Source: Desmodus rotundus
Lineage: Eukaryota > Chordata > Mammalia > Chiroptera > Phyllostomidae
Reading direction: 5' to 3'
DNA: 64,000 bases
Assembly (NCBI RefSeq): GCF_022682495.2
Contig: NC_071396.1
Location: forward strand, 58,793,159 to 58,857,158
Both the position numbers and the translations under genes were made by a program. The notes below the pieces were generated by a model that was given only the letters and a program-made list of their open reading frames with translations, did no database searches and was not told where the DNA came from. Shown here piece by piece: positions 12,090 to 29,094 of the stretch. Numbering within the stretch: position 1 is the first letter of the stretch; each line of letters starts with the position of its first letter.

Positions 12090-12480
12090 GAGTTGTAACC
12101 CATACAGACGATGAGTACACGAATGATAGGTCCATGAGTCAATGTATTAAGACAGTGAGCATGCTGTGCACCCACCACCACCACCCAGATCAAGCAACAG
12201 GTGTGCCTCCCTTCACTCCTCTACCTTCCATCCTCCACAAAGGTGACTTTCACCCAGCTATGTGCCTGGGGTCAGACTGCATGTCTGCCCCTGTGCATGG
12301 CTCCTTTGCATTCGTATCTACAAGGCCCTTTCACGTTGCTACCTGTAGCAGTAATACATTCTTTTTACTTCTGTGCAATATTCCACCATTCATGCAAACT
12401 GCCATTCTCATGAGGCTATTATGAACATACCTAGAAGTGGAGACACGGGTCATAGGGCCCAGTCTGTTCAAGTCATCATT
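12090..12480 (-). repeat. Old L1 fragment (L1M-like)
   Basis: Resembles the antisense 3' region of old mammalian L1s: 'cccagatcaagcaacag', 'acttctgtgcaatattccaccattc', 'atgaacatacctagaagtgg'. Diverged; boundaries approximate. No gene in the surrounding intron 1 sequence. Confidence 0.45.
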
Positions 12481-13024
12481 TTAAATGCTGGCATCTGTTA
12501 CATTCTGGTGACTAGGCCACACCTGGCTCACCTGCCCTGAGCCCCCCAAGTTCCCTGTGGGAGTCTCTGTCACTGTCAATGCAGGACCAGCTCTATTGTT
12601 ACCCTCCGTGAGTCCTGGGACCTGCAAGCCTGCCTCAGTTGTCCAGGTGGCTCCAGGACTCTAAACTACCTGGTTTCCTATCTTCCAGGCTGGACTCTGA
12701 CCTCTCATTCTCAGATCATCACATGGGAGCTTGACTCTGCCACCCCCCTCCACTCACACTGCCTCAGCAGTTCTCTACCTCCCTCCACAGTACCTCCTCT
12801 TCCCTCATCCTCTCCACTTAGAGACCTCCATGCATCTCCCAGGAACAGTGCAAGTGTTCCCTCTATTTGTGTCTGCCTTTCCAGGTTGGGCAGCAGAGGG
12901 AGACAAGGGCTTGAGGGTCACCTGAGGTGTGCACAATACCCTGCTCTGGCACTTGGCGGCTGTGATTGCACTTGGCCTCCAAGTGGGATCTTTATGGTTT
13001 TGGAGGATTGGAACTGAAGTTCAG

Positions 13025-13260
13025 CTACTGAGGACTTAATATGTGTCGGTTGTTGGAGGCACTTGATGTCACTATCTACAACCTCGCAGGGTGGACATTG
13101 TTACCCCCATTCCACGGACGGGAAACTGAGGCACAGGGTGAACAAGGTAGTAAGGAGCAGACGAACCCTGTCTCTCCCCAGCCCCCGCAGGATTGGAGGG
13201 ACTAACTGGGGTGATGCCAAGTAGCTTGCATTGCTGTGTCTGGCACAGAAGCAGGCTCAA
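13025..13260 (+). repeat. MIR
   Basis: Contains 'acattgttacccccattccacggacgggaaactgaggcacagg', a MIR-core signature, just upstream of the first coding exon. Confidence 0.6.
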
Positions 13261-13478
13261 TCACTGGAGGGAGCATGCTTTTATTGTTTGGGGGGTCACA
13301 AGACAGCCTGAGACAAGGGACTGGGTCCTTGTGTAGGGGTTGGGTTGGTTTGGGGCATGTGTAGGAGTGCCATATCTCACCTCCTGCCTGGTGTGATGGG
13401 GAGTGGGCAGCCCCTCTTGTATTCCACTGGGAGCCTGAGACCCAGAGACCCAGGGCTACAGGGCTTCTGCTCTGCTAA

Positions 13479-19885
<6,407 letters not shown>

Positions 19886-20320
19886 GTGCGGTTGTCCTGG
19901 TTGGAAAGAGTGCTGGGGCCCATGGAGGGCAGATGGGAGAGGAGGCCAGGTAGTGCAGAGTCCCTGGAGGAGGAGGATAAGGTCATGAGACCTTGTGTGG
20001 GTGGCAGCAGTGTGCAGGCCCTGTCCTTCCCACTGGGCCCCTCGTTCCCCTCAGCCACCTCTGCTCTAGCTGCCCCTCTCCCTTCCATCTGCCCTTGTCC
20101 TGTTCTGCAACATGGCTCAGACTTTGATCTCCCAGGGCCAGGCCTGGCTAGACTAGCTGAGGGCACTTCTTTTCTCCCAAGGAGAAAGTCTGGGCACCTA
20201 GGACTGATCTGGCCCCCTCCCTACAGCACTTTGGCCTTCTTAAAGCCCACTCTGGAAGGTGGGCTGAAGAGTGTATAGTTTCTTGATGTATTTTTTAATA
20301 AAAAGGAAAAGGAGTAGAAG
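19886..20320 (+). other. TPRA1: TPRA1 3'UTR with polyadenylation signal
   Basis: AATAAA at 20297-20302, 412 bp after the stop codon, is the first consensus signal downstream. The GT-rich sequence just after (about 20319-20330) fits a downstream element. Cleavage site position is inferred. Confidence 0.8.
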
Positions 20321-20329
20321 GTGTTGCTA

Positions 20330-21560
20330 TGGAGATTCTGCAGGAATACTGGAGTTGGTTCCCTTTAGGAGCTCAAGGGCCAGGGTATTCAGATGTCCTG
20401 GCAGATCCCTCTGCGTCCTGAGCTCAGGGAGGTCCAACCAAGGAACACTGGCCAGCACGTAGGGCCTGCTGGCTGCTGGGAGGTGGAGTGAAATCCGACC
20501 CTAGCCATCCCTGTTTGAGTGGAGGAAACAAATGTGGAAAAAGATTTATGTTTTCTGTGGGCTGTTTTGCTGCCCTGTTGAAGAGTGTAGGGGTTAGAAT
20601 AAACTCTTTGGTCCCGTCCTATCTCTGCTCCTTCTGCTCCATTGATTTGAGCCAGCCACTCCCTCCTGCAGCTCCAGTTTTAACCTCTGTAAAAGGGGAT
20701 AAGAAGCCCTGTCCTGCAGGGATTTTGTAAAGACTAGAAAATAGTGTGAAAGACTGGCATTTGGGAATGTAACAGTAATGATAGTATATTATTTTTAGCC
20801 TCTAGAACAGAGCTTGGCACCCAGTAGGCACTCAGAATACAGGATACTGCGGAATGACATTCATAATAAGAATGGATGCAATGAGGTAAAAATGGGAAAA
20901 GTCAGAGTAAAACAATGGGTTGGGAAAATGGAAGTAAGAGGAAGATTCCATGTGTCCATATTGCTGCTGGTGTAGCTAACTTTGGCTTTGAGTTGTTTGG
21001 CATCTAGAGGAAGAAGGGAGTTATAATTCTGTAATTCCCACTGTCAGAAAGGAGGAGGTCTTAGCTGGGGTTGGGGGTGTTGAGGGTCAGGCCTGGCACT
21101 CACCTCTGCTGCTGCCCCTTTTCTCAGGAGTGCATGAGAGCATCAGCTCCAACACAGCTTGTGGCAGTGAGGACCCTGGGCCAGAGGGCTGACAGTGGCA
21201 TGGGCATGGCAACGGCAAAGGCAAAGGCATAGCTAGCTAGCTGGGCTCCCAGTTGAGAGGACCCCAGGACTGCCGGAGGATCCTGGCAGGATTCTTCACT
21301 TGGTACACTTTGCTGTGACCTCACAGCATTTGAAGAATCCTGTTGGGCAAGAAAGGAAAGCCTGCAAGTGTTGGAGGCCACATAGGGCAGGGGTGGGGGT
21401 TGACTGTCAAATAAGAGCTGGGTTCAGTATTGGGAGCCTTTGATGCTTACACAATCTAAGATGACCTAGTGATAGCCTAGTTTACTCAGTGAGATTACTG
21501 AGTAAGCAGCCAAGTCCTCAGGGAGGTGTCTACAGAAGAAAAGAGGTAAGTTAGAAGCCT
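20330..21560. other. Intergenic, no gene seen
   Basis: Downstream of TPRA1. A MIR-like end (20640-20840, 'taacctctgtaaaaggggata' and 'gagcttggcacccagtaggcactcag') is the only recognisable element. Confidence 0.5.
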
Positions 21561-21569
21561 GCTGCTTTT

Positions 21570-22035
21570 TTGTTCTGACTTTAAAGTTTGTTTGTTTCTT
21601 TAAATAAGTAGTACATGTAGGTGGCAAAAAAAAGTTGATGCAACACGGGTTATACAGTAGGAGGTGAATCTCTAACTTTGACATTCAGTTTTCCACCCTG
21701 CTTCCCAGAGTCACTGTGAGGCCAGGGGTGGGTGGGTGGGGGTCCCTGTAGTCTTGTGGAAGTATGTGTATGTGTGTGTGTGTATTAACCCTCGTCTGAG
21801 AATGTAAATGCTCTGTAGCTTGTTTTCTCCACTTGATAATTGGTCTGGTAGTGATCATTCACTTTGGCAGTGGCATGTATCATTATGGATATGTGGCAAT
21901 TTATTTAACCAGTCCCCTCAGGATGGGCTTTTGTTTCTAATATATTTGGCAACAACAAACAATACAGCAACAAAAATTCTTATAAATAAGCTTTTGGTAA
22001 CTCATGTAAGTATAATTGCCAGAACACACAATCTT
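21570..22035 (-). repeat. Old L1 fragment (L1M-like)
   Basis: Diverged antisense L1-like text ('ttgttttctccacttgataattgg', 'cagtcccctcaggatgggc', 'aattgccagaacac') resembling the 3' ends of old mammalian L1s. A short (TG)n lies at 21766-21784. Confidence 0.4.
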
Positions 22036-22060
22036 AATTAAATTGTTTTATTTAGTCTTA

Positions 22061-22545
22061 CAGTCTTCTAGCAGAGATTAATAGCTATTCTCCAATATGT
22101 ACTCTCCTTTTCCTCCACTGTAATAGAATCCCTGATTTTTAGCTGGATACACAGCTGCCTGGAATAAAGACTATATTTTCCAACTTTCCTTGCAGGTGGG
22201 TGTGGCCATGTGACTAAGTTCTGGCCAATGGGATGTAAGCGTGCACGCAACTCCCTCAGAAAGAGGGTAAGCCCTGTTGTTTCCTGCTAAACTGGCCTGT
22301 GGTTGCAATGGCCGGAGAGTCGTGACCGTTTGAATCGTGGGGTTATCTTGGGAATGTAAGCCTCCCATGGCAGTGCAATAAGATAAAAGGAGCTCATGCC
22401 CCTGATATGTGGTGCTTGCATTACAGCCCTGAGTTTCCTGCCTTCAGGTAATTTTCTGAACATGAGAGAGAAATAAACATCTATCTTGTTTAAACCACTT
22501 GGGATTTTTTTCTTATAGTTGAACCTAGACTGGACCAACACACCT
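22061..22545 (+). repeat. Old repeat, LTR-like, class uncertain
   Basis: Contains 'gtgactaagttctggccaatgggatgt' at about 22211-22237, which recurs at about 22993-23019, and ends with 'gagagaaataaacatctatcttgttt', an old mammalian repeat 3' end with an AATAAA. I do not recognise the exact family. Confidence 0.4.
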
Positions 22546-22899
22546 TTCGTAAAGGCTGGACTAATCTAGTTTTAACTCCTATCAGAGCAGCCTGACCAAC
22601 ACTGTGTGCTGTTCAAATTTCCCAGTCCTGAGGAACCCTGTTAATGTCTGTTCTGCTTGGATCACATCTTGTGTGCTGTGCCTGGGTGGGAGCAGACATC
22701 ATGTTGAAGAATGGCCAGGATGTGCTGGTTCTGGCAGCCTCAATATGATGATGGAGTTCACCAAATGTGGCCCAAGTTCCAGTCTTACCTCCTCAATGCT
22801 GCTGCTCATGGGCTATAGACCTTGGGTAAGTCAAATCCTTTTATAACCCTCAGTGTCCTCATTAGTGACATGAGGTAGCCGATGACTGGTTGCTACTTG

Positions 22900-23070
22900 A
22901 TATCCATTTTTCCTCCTTTAGTAACCACACCCTGATGTTTTGTAGGTCAGTGAAGCACCCAGGTAAAAGGTGCCTCTGTTGCAGTCACTCATGTAACTAA
23001 GTTCTGGCCAATGGGATGTTAACAGAAGTAGGAGAGCCATTTTGGTAGAGACTGCTTCAAAGGTGTTGAC
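22900..23070 (+). repeat. Second fragment of the same old repeat
   Basis: Shares the 'aactaagttctggccaatgggatgt' block with 22061-22545 and lies directly left of the hAT element. Confidence 0.4.
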
Positions 23071-23201
23071 TCAGCTAGATGTACTGTTTTGTCCTGCCTC
23101 CTTCCTCCTTTGTGGAATGCAGATATGATAACTGACTTTCCAGCAGCTATATTAGATGATGAGGTGACTTTGGAAAGCTATTCACCAAGAATGATCAAAT
23201 A

Positions 23202-23709
23202 CAGGGGTTCCCAACCCCCAGGCCACAGACTGCTAGTCGTCTGTGGCCTGTTAGGAACCAGGCTGCGCAGCAGGAGGAGAGCGGCAGCAAGTGAGCTAAG
23301 CTTATTCTGTATTAACAGCCGCTCTCCATCTCTTGCATTACTGGCTGAGCTCAGTTTCCTGTCAGACCAGCGGCAGCATTAGATTCTCATGGGAGTGTGA
23401 ACCCTACTGTGAACTGTGCATGTGGGGATCCAGGTTGCACACTCTGTATGAAAATCTAATGCCTGAGGCTGTGATGCTAGCGCTGGAGAATGGCTGCAAA
23501 TACAGATTATCATTAGCAGAGAGGTTTGACTGCACAGAGACCATAATAAATCAATTGCTTTCAGACTCATCAAAATCCTATCAGTGATCGGCAAGTACAA
23601 TTAAGCTACATCTAGTGGCAGGCTATAAAGCCTTCCCCCCATCCCAGTCCATGGAAAAATTGTCTTCCATGAAACCAGTCCCTGCTGCCAACAAGGTTGG
23701 AGACTGCTG
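23202..23709 (+). mobile_element. MER1-type hAT-Charlie non-autonomous DNA transposon
   Basis: Terminal inverted repeats CAGGGGTTCCCAAC (start) and GTTGGAGACTGCTG (end) with the characteristic internal text 'ggcctgttaggaaccaggctgcgcagcaggagg' and 'gcattagattctcat'. Flanked by an 8-bp target duplication ATCAAATA (23194-23201) / ATCACATA (23710-23717) with one mismatch, as expected for hAT. At about 508 bp it fits MER1A length. Confidence 0.88.
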
Positions 23710-23717
23710 ATCACATA

Positions 23718-25320
23718 GATGAAACATCTGTCCCCAATGATGATGGTGATGCTGTACCAGCATTGGACTGCTACCAACAGACTTCTTTTATGTGAGACAA
23801 ACTATCTTCTTTACTTGTTTACGGCAAACCCAATCCCAACCGAAACATGTGAGGATGATGGTATGTCTACCTCCATGGTCATTTAAGGGAGACAGGATAA
23901 TTTTTCAAAAAAACTAATTGTTGTCTTTTTCTTTCTGAACTTCACCCTTCTCCCATGTCAGCAGGAGTTTGGTTTAGGGCTTTCTTGCCCAAGGAACTTT
24001 GAAGTTGGTGGATGACTTCCTGACTTTGTTTTCAAATGCCTGGGGTTACAGAGGGCAGCAGGGGCTTATAGAAAGAAACAGGTGGGCATTCCCTTGGGAG
24101 TGAGGTCTGTGTGACCCAGAGCATTACTCTGTCCTGGCATGGCAATGGTAGAGCCATGTCAAAACAGAGCCTCTGTCCCTGAGGACCTCCATGAGAAGAG
24201 TGCTTCTGCTAAGCTGATCGGAACACGTAACCAGAATAAAAACTAAACCTTGTCCTTTAAGCTCTAATGTTTGGGGTTGTTTGTTGCTGCAGTATATCCT
24301 GCCTGATGCAAGGGTTAACAGAAATAGGCCACTCGGTACGCAGTAGGTGCTCAGTTAATTTGGTTTCCAATAAATAGGGAGGGTAGGACTTCAGCTGGGA
24401 ACAAGGAACATCTCTGAATTTCCAGGATCATTCTCTCATCTTCTGCCTTATGGGTCTCATTTTCAGACCTCAGATCATTCTGTCAGCTTCACACAGAAGT
24501 TGTCCTGCCCATTTGTGGCTTCCCTTCCTCAGAGACGCCTGGGCCAGGCTCATAACCCAAACACCCCAGCTTTCCCCCTTTCTTCAGGTTCTAGCAGCCT
24601 CACCTCTTTGGGGGTGGTGCCTGTGTGATCTGGGGAGGAGTTAATGCATTGTGGTGGCACAGGCTTGTTTTTGGAGACAGGGACTGTAAAGTTGAGGAAA
24701 CCCTGACATCCGTGGGTAGTATTTATTAGAGCATCTCCAGTACCCTGAGCTGAGCTACCTCCTGGAATGCTGACATAGGAAGCATTGTCTCTTCCTTGAC
24801 AAGGTGTCACTGACAAACTGCCTGGACTTTGCAGTCCCAGGCCCTGGGCCCCAGAGAGTCAGGCATGCTCTCTCCTAGGGAGGAGGGGAGTCACCCCTCT
24901 TGGAGCAGCTAGCTTCCTGGGCTGGTTTCCAACACCATTCAGGTTGCCAGCATCTGCCACCTGGGCTGTCCAGCACCATATCACTGAGTCTGTGGCAGAT
25001 GGGCTGCTTGAGAGAACTCCCGCTCCCACTTTACCCTGCAGACCATCCTCCACAGGGCAAGCCGTCTCAGGAGGGCACAGCCTTTCTGCCTCCTCAGAGC
25101 AGGCTGTTCCAGGGGGCCACAGCCAGCCCAGAGAAGCAGCTGCAGAACCATCAGAATGGGAGCCGCAGCCACCAGCAATGTGGGTCCTCGGTGTAGGAAG
25201 TGGGTTTGTGGAGGAGCAAGATGTCAGAGATACCTGCTTGGTTCTAAGCCCCAGTGAACAGATTGGTGTGAGTGGCCTGGAACAGATGGGCGGTCGCACT
25301 GAGCTGGAGACTGGACCCAC
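23718..25320. other. Intergenic, no gene seen
   Basis: No coding region or recognisable young repeat. Open frames at 24859-25420 overlap on both strands and show no family match. Confidence 0.4.
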
Positions 25321-25775
25321 TGTGGGGAACTGTTCCATGCGTGGGAAATGTGGCTCGGCCCCCACTCAGAAAAGCCAATGGGGAGCGAGGTTGGCGGTCA
25401 GGACCCACATCCATGTATAGGTTCTCCCGTGGGAAATCAGGCCTGCATTGTACCTAGACTGCTATGAGACTTGCTCTTGCTGAAAATCCCTCACCCTGAG
25501 GCAGCAAATGTTTACTGAGTATCTTTAATTTCCTAAAGTATGTGCTAAACCACCCAAGTATAGGGTGTGAGCAGTTTGCCCCTTGGGCTGTAACATCCTT
25601 CTCTTTTAATTAATTAGCAGTATTCTGTCCTTTGTTGTCCTTAAAAGGTAATCACCTGTGGTGAACCTGTGCATAGTAAATGAGAACCATCCTTGATGTA
25701 ATGTGCCCAGAAAAGCAATAAAAGCCTGTCCAGGCAGGGGTCGGCGCTCGCTCTCTCTCTCTGTCTCTCTCTGTC

Positions 25776-25841
<66 letters not shown>

Positions 25842-25979
25842 GCTCTCTCTAGTCCTCTTGCCCTCTCTCACTTAGAGAGTGGCCATGCCATCCCTTTTTC
25901 TCCACAGGATTTCTGTAGTCCTTGTGTATTTGTATATTGCAGCCACAACACCGGATCCTGCGGGCCGGGATCCGCGTCA
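25321..25979 (+). repeat. ERV LTR, class-II-like
   Basis: Starts TGTGGGG and ends CGTCA at 25979, matching the LTR at 28526-29088 (minus). An AATAAAAGCC element at about 25715-25724 and a large (TC)n microsatellite at 25753-25840 occupy the R region. It is followed by TCTGG, the start of a primer-binding-site-like stretch. No 6-bp target duplication is seen here. Confidence 0.75.
25747..25840. repeat. (TC)n microsatellite
   Basis: About 90 bp of TC repeats with a few CTG interruptions, expanded inside the LTR's R region. Confidence 0.95.
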
Positions 25980-26229
25980 TCTGGAGACTGAACCCACATT
26001 CCCCAGAACTACAAAAACTGAGACCTTAAAGGACATAGGTCTTGAGTTCCTTGTGTCTCTGGTGATTTGTACATGGACTCTGCCCTTAGCCCCAGCCCAG
26101 CAGGGCAGGGGCAAGGTAAGCCCTTCTGGATTTCATGGGGTTGCTATGGCTCAGAGGGCCAGTCTCCTTTTAGAGCCAAGTTACCCTCATTCATATCTGT
26201 GGGCCATCCCACAGAGATCATTCTACTAC

Positions 26230-26650
26230 AGCCCTGGTAAGTAAGCTGCAAGACAGGTATTCTTCACTGATCCCCATGTTACAAATGAGGACTCCAAGGC
26301 TCAGAGAATTAGTGGGAAGTGGAGCTGGGAGGTTGGCCTAGGAGAGAGAAGGTTTCCATACTGCACCCCCAGCAGCACTGAGTGTGGAAGGTGTGAACTG
26401 GAGCTGGTGTCAAATCGGAGAGGAAGTCAGAGCCATCTGGAGGGGCCCTGTGTCAGAATTGAAGGCTGTTGGTTGGTTATCCCAGGAGATAATGACCGTT
26501 GTTTGTCATCCAGACAACTGTGGTCTTGGTAGTTCTAAACAGTCTATGTAGGTTACACAGTTCCATGCTATTAAGACACACACTTCACAGATGAGGAAAC
26601 TGAGGCATAGAGAAGTCCTATGGCTAGGGCAGGGTAAAGTTTCTTTATCC
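26230..26650 (+). repeat. MIR fragments
   Basis: Two MIR-like pieces: about 26240-26335 ('ttacaaatgaggactccaaggctcagag') and about 26560-26645 ('cttcacagatgaggaaactgaggcatagag'). Confidence 0.55.
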
Positions 26651-26659
26651 AATGTCCCC

Positions 26660-27993
26660 ATGGCCAAGACACAGAAACACCTCCTGCATAGAAAAGTTTC
26701 CAAGCTTTGCCTCTGGGGCCACTGCAGGTGAGGAAACTGCAGCCACTCCACAGCCAGTCTGTGGGTGCATAGAAAACCCCCAAAGGATTGCCAGGGAGGG
26801 GATAGCTTCTGGCATTTATGGCAGAGTGGGGTCCAGAATGTGCACCTTTTGGGCGTGGAGCAGACAACCCAGTTCCAGTGCCATCTCTGCCTTTCCCTCA
26901 TGTGTAACCTTGGCAGGGCCCCTTGCTTTCTCTGCCTTGATTTCCCCACCTGTAATGTGGCACTGATCAGGCCTCCTAGGCTTCTATGGAGCTTCTTAAC
27001 CCAATCCTGTGCAGGGACTGGCACAGAGCAGCTTCTCCATCTAGGGGGCTGCCTTCTCTGTTTCTAAGCAGGATCTTGGCAGGGGTCCGGGTGGGGAGCA
27101 CTGGGGTTGCTGGTGGGAATGCTTGCATAATTGGTCCTGTATATAAGGAGGTACTGCTGGCCCCAAGTGTGGCCAGGGTTTTGTTTCTCATATTGTTGGG
27201 AGCTGATGACTCAGCTGAATGTATCCAGCAAATCAAGACCCAGTCACCTGCTGTGAAGAATGTTTAAAACTGCTTTAGTCAAGTACTCATTAGGTGCTCT
27301 GGGACATCCTGGGATGCAAAATCAGTTCTGCTCTGGTGGGCTGAAGGGCATTCTGGGGAAGACAGGCCTGATTCCCAGTGGAAAATGTGAGAGCCACCCA
27401 GGGCGGATAGCCCTCCTCTTGGGCTGGGCCCTTACACGATGCCCTGCCTCTAGGGTTTGTGTGGGGTGACTGCCCTCTCGTAGTAATTCAAGCAGCCCTC
27501 CATCCTAAAAGGTGGCCTTCTGGTAGGCTTCTACTTTTGCCCTCACATTCTAATTTCAAACATTGAATCTCATCATCCTCAAAAACAAGTGGCCCAGGGC
27601 TTGCTTAAAATTTTTGTTTTAATTAGTTTAATTTTTTAATTTAAATATTAGATTTCACATACATTTCCAGGTTTTCGATTTCTCAGGGAAAAAAAAAATC
27701 ACAAGGTGCAACAATCCCAAACTGGGACATTTTTCTCCTTAGTTCGGACAGGTCCCCTGGCCTGCACCAATCATGTTTTCTGCCTGGCCCCTGCGTGTAT
27801 GAGAATCGAAGTATCAGAGAAATTCTAATGGCACAGCATTAAAGTGACATTTCCCAGACTTCATCCCCACTTGCGCCATTCCACAAACATTTCCTGAGCA
27901 CCTACTGTTTGGTGGTCCAGACACAGACAGCAATCAAGACAACAAATTACAACCTCACATTGTTGTGCTCTTGTGATAGCTTAGTCTACTGAC
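26660..27993. other. Intergenic, no gene seen
   Basis: A MIR-like 3' portion at about 26880-26990; the rest is AT-rich or unrecognised sequence with short open frames on both strands. Confidence 0.4.
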
Positions 27994-27999
27994 AACCCT

Positions 28000-29088
28000 G
28001 TGAGGAACTGTTTCAAGTGTGGGAAATGTGGCTCAGCCCCCACTCGGAAAAGCCAGTGGGGAGTGAGGTTGGAGGGCAGGACCCACGTCCATGGATAGGT
28101 TCTCCAGTGGGAAATCAGGCCTGCATTGTACCTAGACTGCTATGAGACTTGCTCTTGCTAAAACTCCCTCACCCTGAGGCAAGCAAATGTTTATTGAGTA
28201 TCTTTTTTTTTTTTTAAAGATTTTATTTATTTATTTTTAGGCAGAAGGGTAGGGAGAGAGAGAAAAGGAGAGAAACATCATGGTTGCCTCTCACATGTCC
28301 CCCCACTGGAATCGAACCAGTGACCCTTTGGTTCGCAGGCCAGAGCTCAATCCACTGAGCCACACCAGTCAGGGCTGTTTACTATCTTTATCTTCCTAAA
28401 ATCTGTGCCGAAAAGCATTCGGTGTCCTCGGTCCTTACCTGGGCTGATCCGCGCACTCTGACCAAGTTGGTGTGTTGACCACAACTGCGGCTTGTAGCCC
28501 TGGTTCCCTGTTCCTGGGCGCCAGATGACGCAGATCCCGGCCCGCAGGATCTGCTGTTGTGGCCGCAATATGCAAATACACATGGAAATCCTGTGTGTAG
28601 ATTTCTCTACAGAAATCATGTGGAGGAAAAGGGGCTGCGTGGCCACTCTCCAAGTTAGAGAGAGGGCCCCTGACCCCCACCTGGACGGGCTTTTATTGTT
28701 TTTCTGGGCACATTACATCCAGGGTGATCCTCATTTACCATGCACAGGTTCACCACAGGTGATTGCCTTTTAAGGACGACAAAAGACAGAACACTGCTAA
28801 TTACTTCAAAGAGCAGGATGTTACAGCTCAAGAGGGAAGCTGCTCACCCTCCATACTAGCACAGATTTTAGGAAGATGAAGATACTCAGTAAACATTTGC
28901 TGCCTCAATTCAGGGTGAGGAAGTTTTAGCAAGAGCAAGTCTCATAGCAGTCAAGGTACAATGCAGGCCTGATTTCCCACTGGAGAACCTATCCGTGGAA
29001 GTGGGTCCTGCCCGCCAACCTCGCTCCCCACTGGCTTTTCCGAGTGGGGGCTGAGCCAAATTTCCCATGCTTGGAATGGTTCCCCACA
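28000..29088. mobile_element. Rearranged ERV with two outward U3 ends (inverted LTRs)
   Basis: Left arm (28000-28205 plus 28376-28408): the first part of a plus-strand LTR (U3), starting TGTGAGG. At about 28409 it joins in inverted orientation to a retroviral leader, primer-binding site and complete minus-strand LTR (28526-29088, sense start TGTGGGGAACC at 29088). On the minus strand, TGGCGCCC then GAACAGGGA (28506-28523) resembles a lysine-tRNA primer-binding site with a 2-nt insertion. A splice-donor-like CAG|GTAAGG lies in the leader at about 28439. The whole unit is flanked by a perfect 6-bp duplication CAACCC (27994-27999 and 29089-29094), the class II ERV length. No gag, pol or env remains. 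Confidence 0.75.
28206..28375 (-). mobile_element. Ves-type SINE inside ERV U3
   Basis: Minus-strand SINE with tail AAAGATTTTATTTATTTATT-like at left and head ending 'ccacaccagtcagggc'. Flanks TGTTTATTGAGTATCTTT (28188-28205) and TGTTTACTATCTTT (28376-28389) are an imperfect duplication; the sister LTR arm shows the empty site. Confidence 0.88.
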
Positions 29089-29094
29089 CAACCC

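Noticed and set aside
24859..25420. Possible host coding region (168- and 158-residue open frames on opposite strands)
   Set aside because: No recognisable domain, no splice-site support, and equal openness on both strands.
25641..25871. Arg-Glu repeat protein on the minus strand
   Set aside because: Translation of a (TC)n microsatellite inside an LTR.
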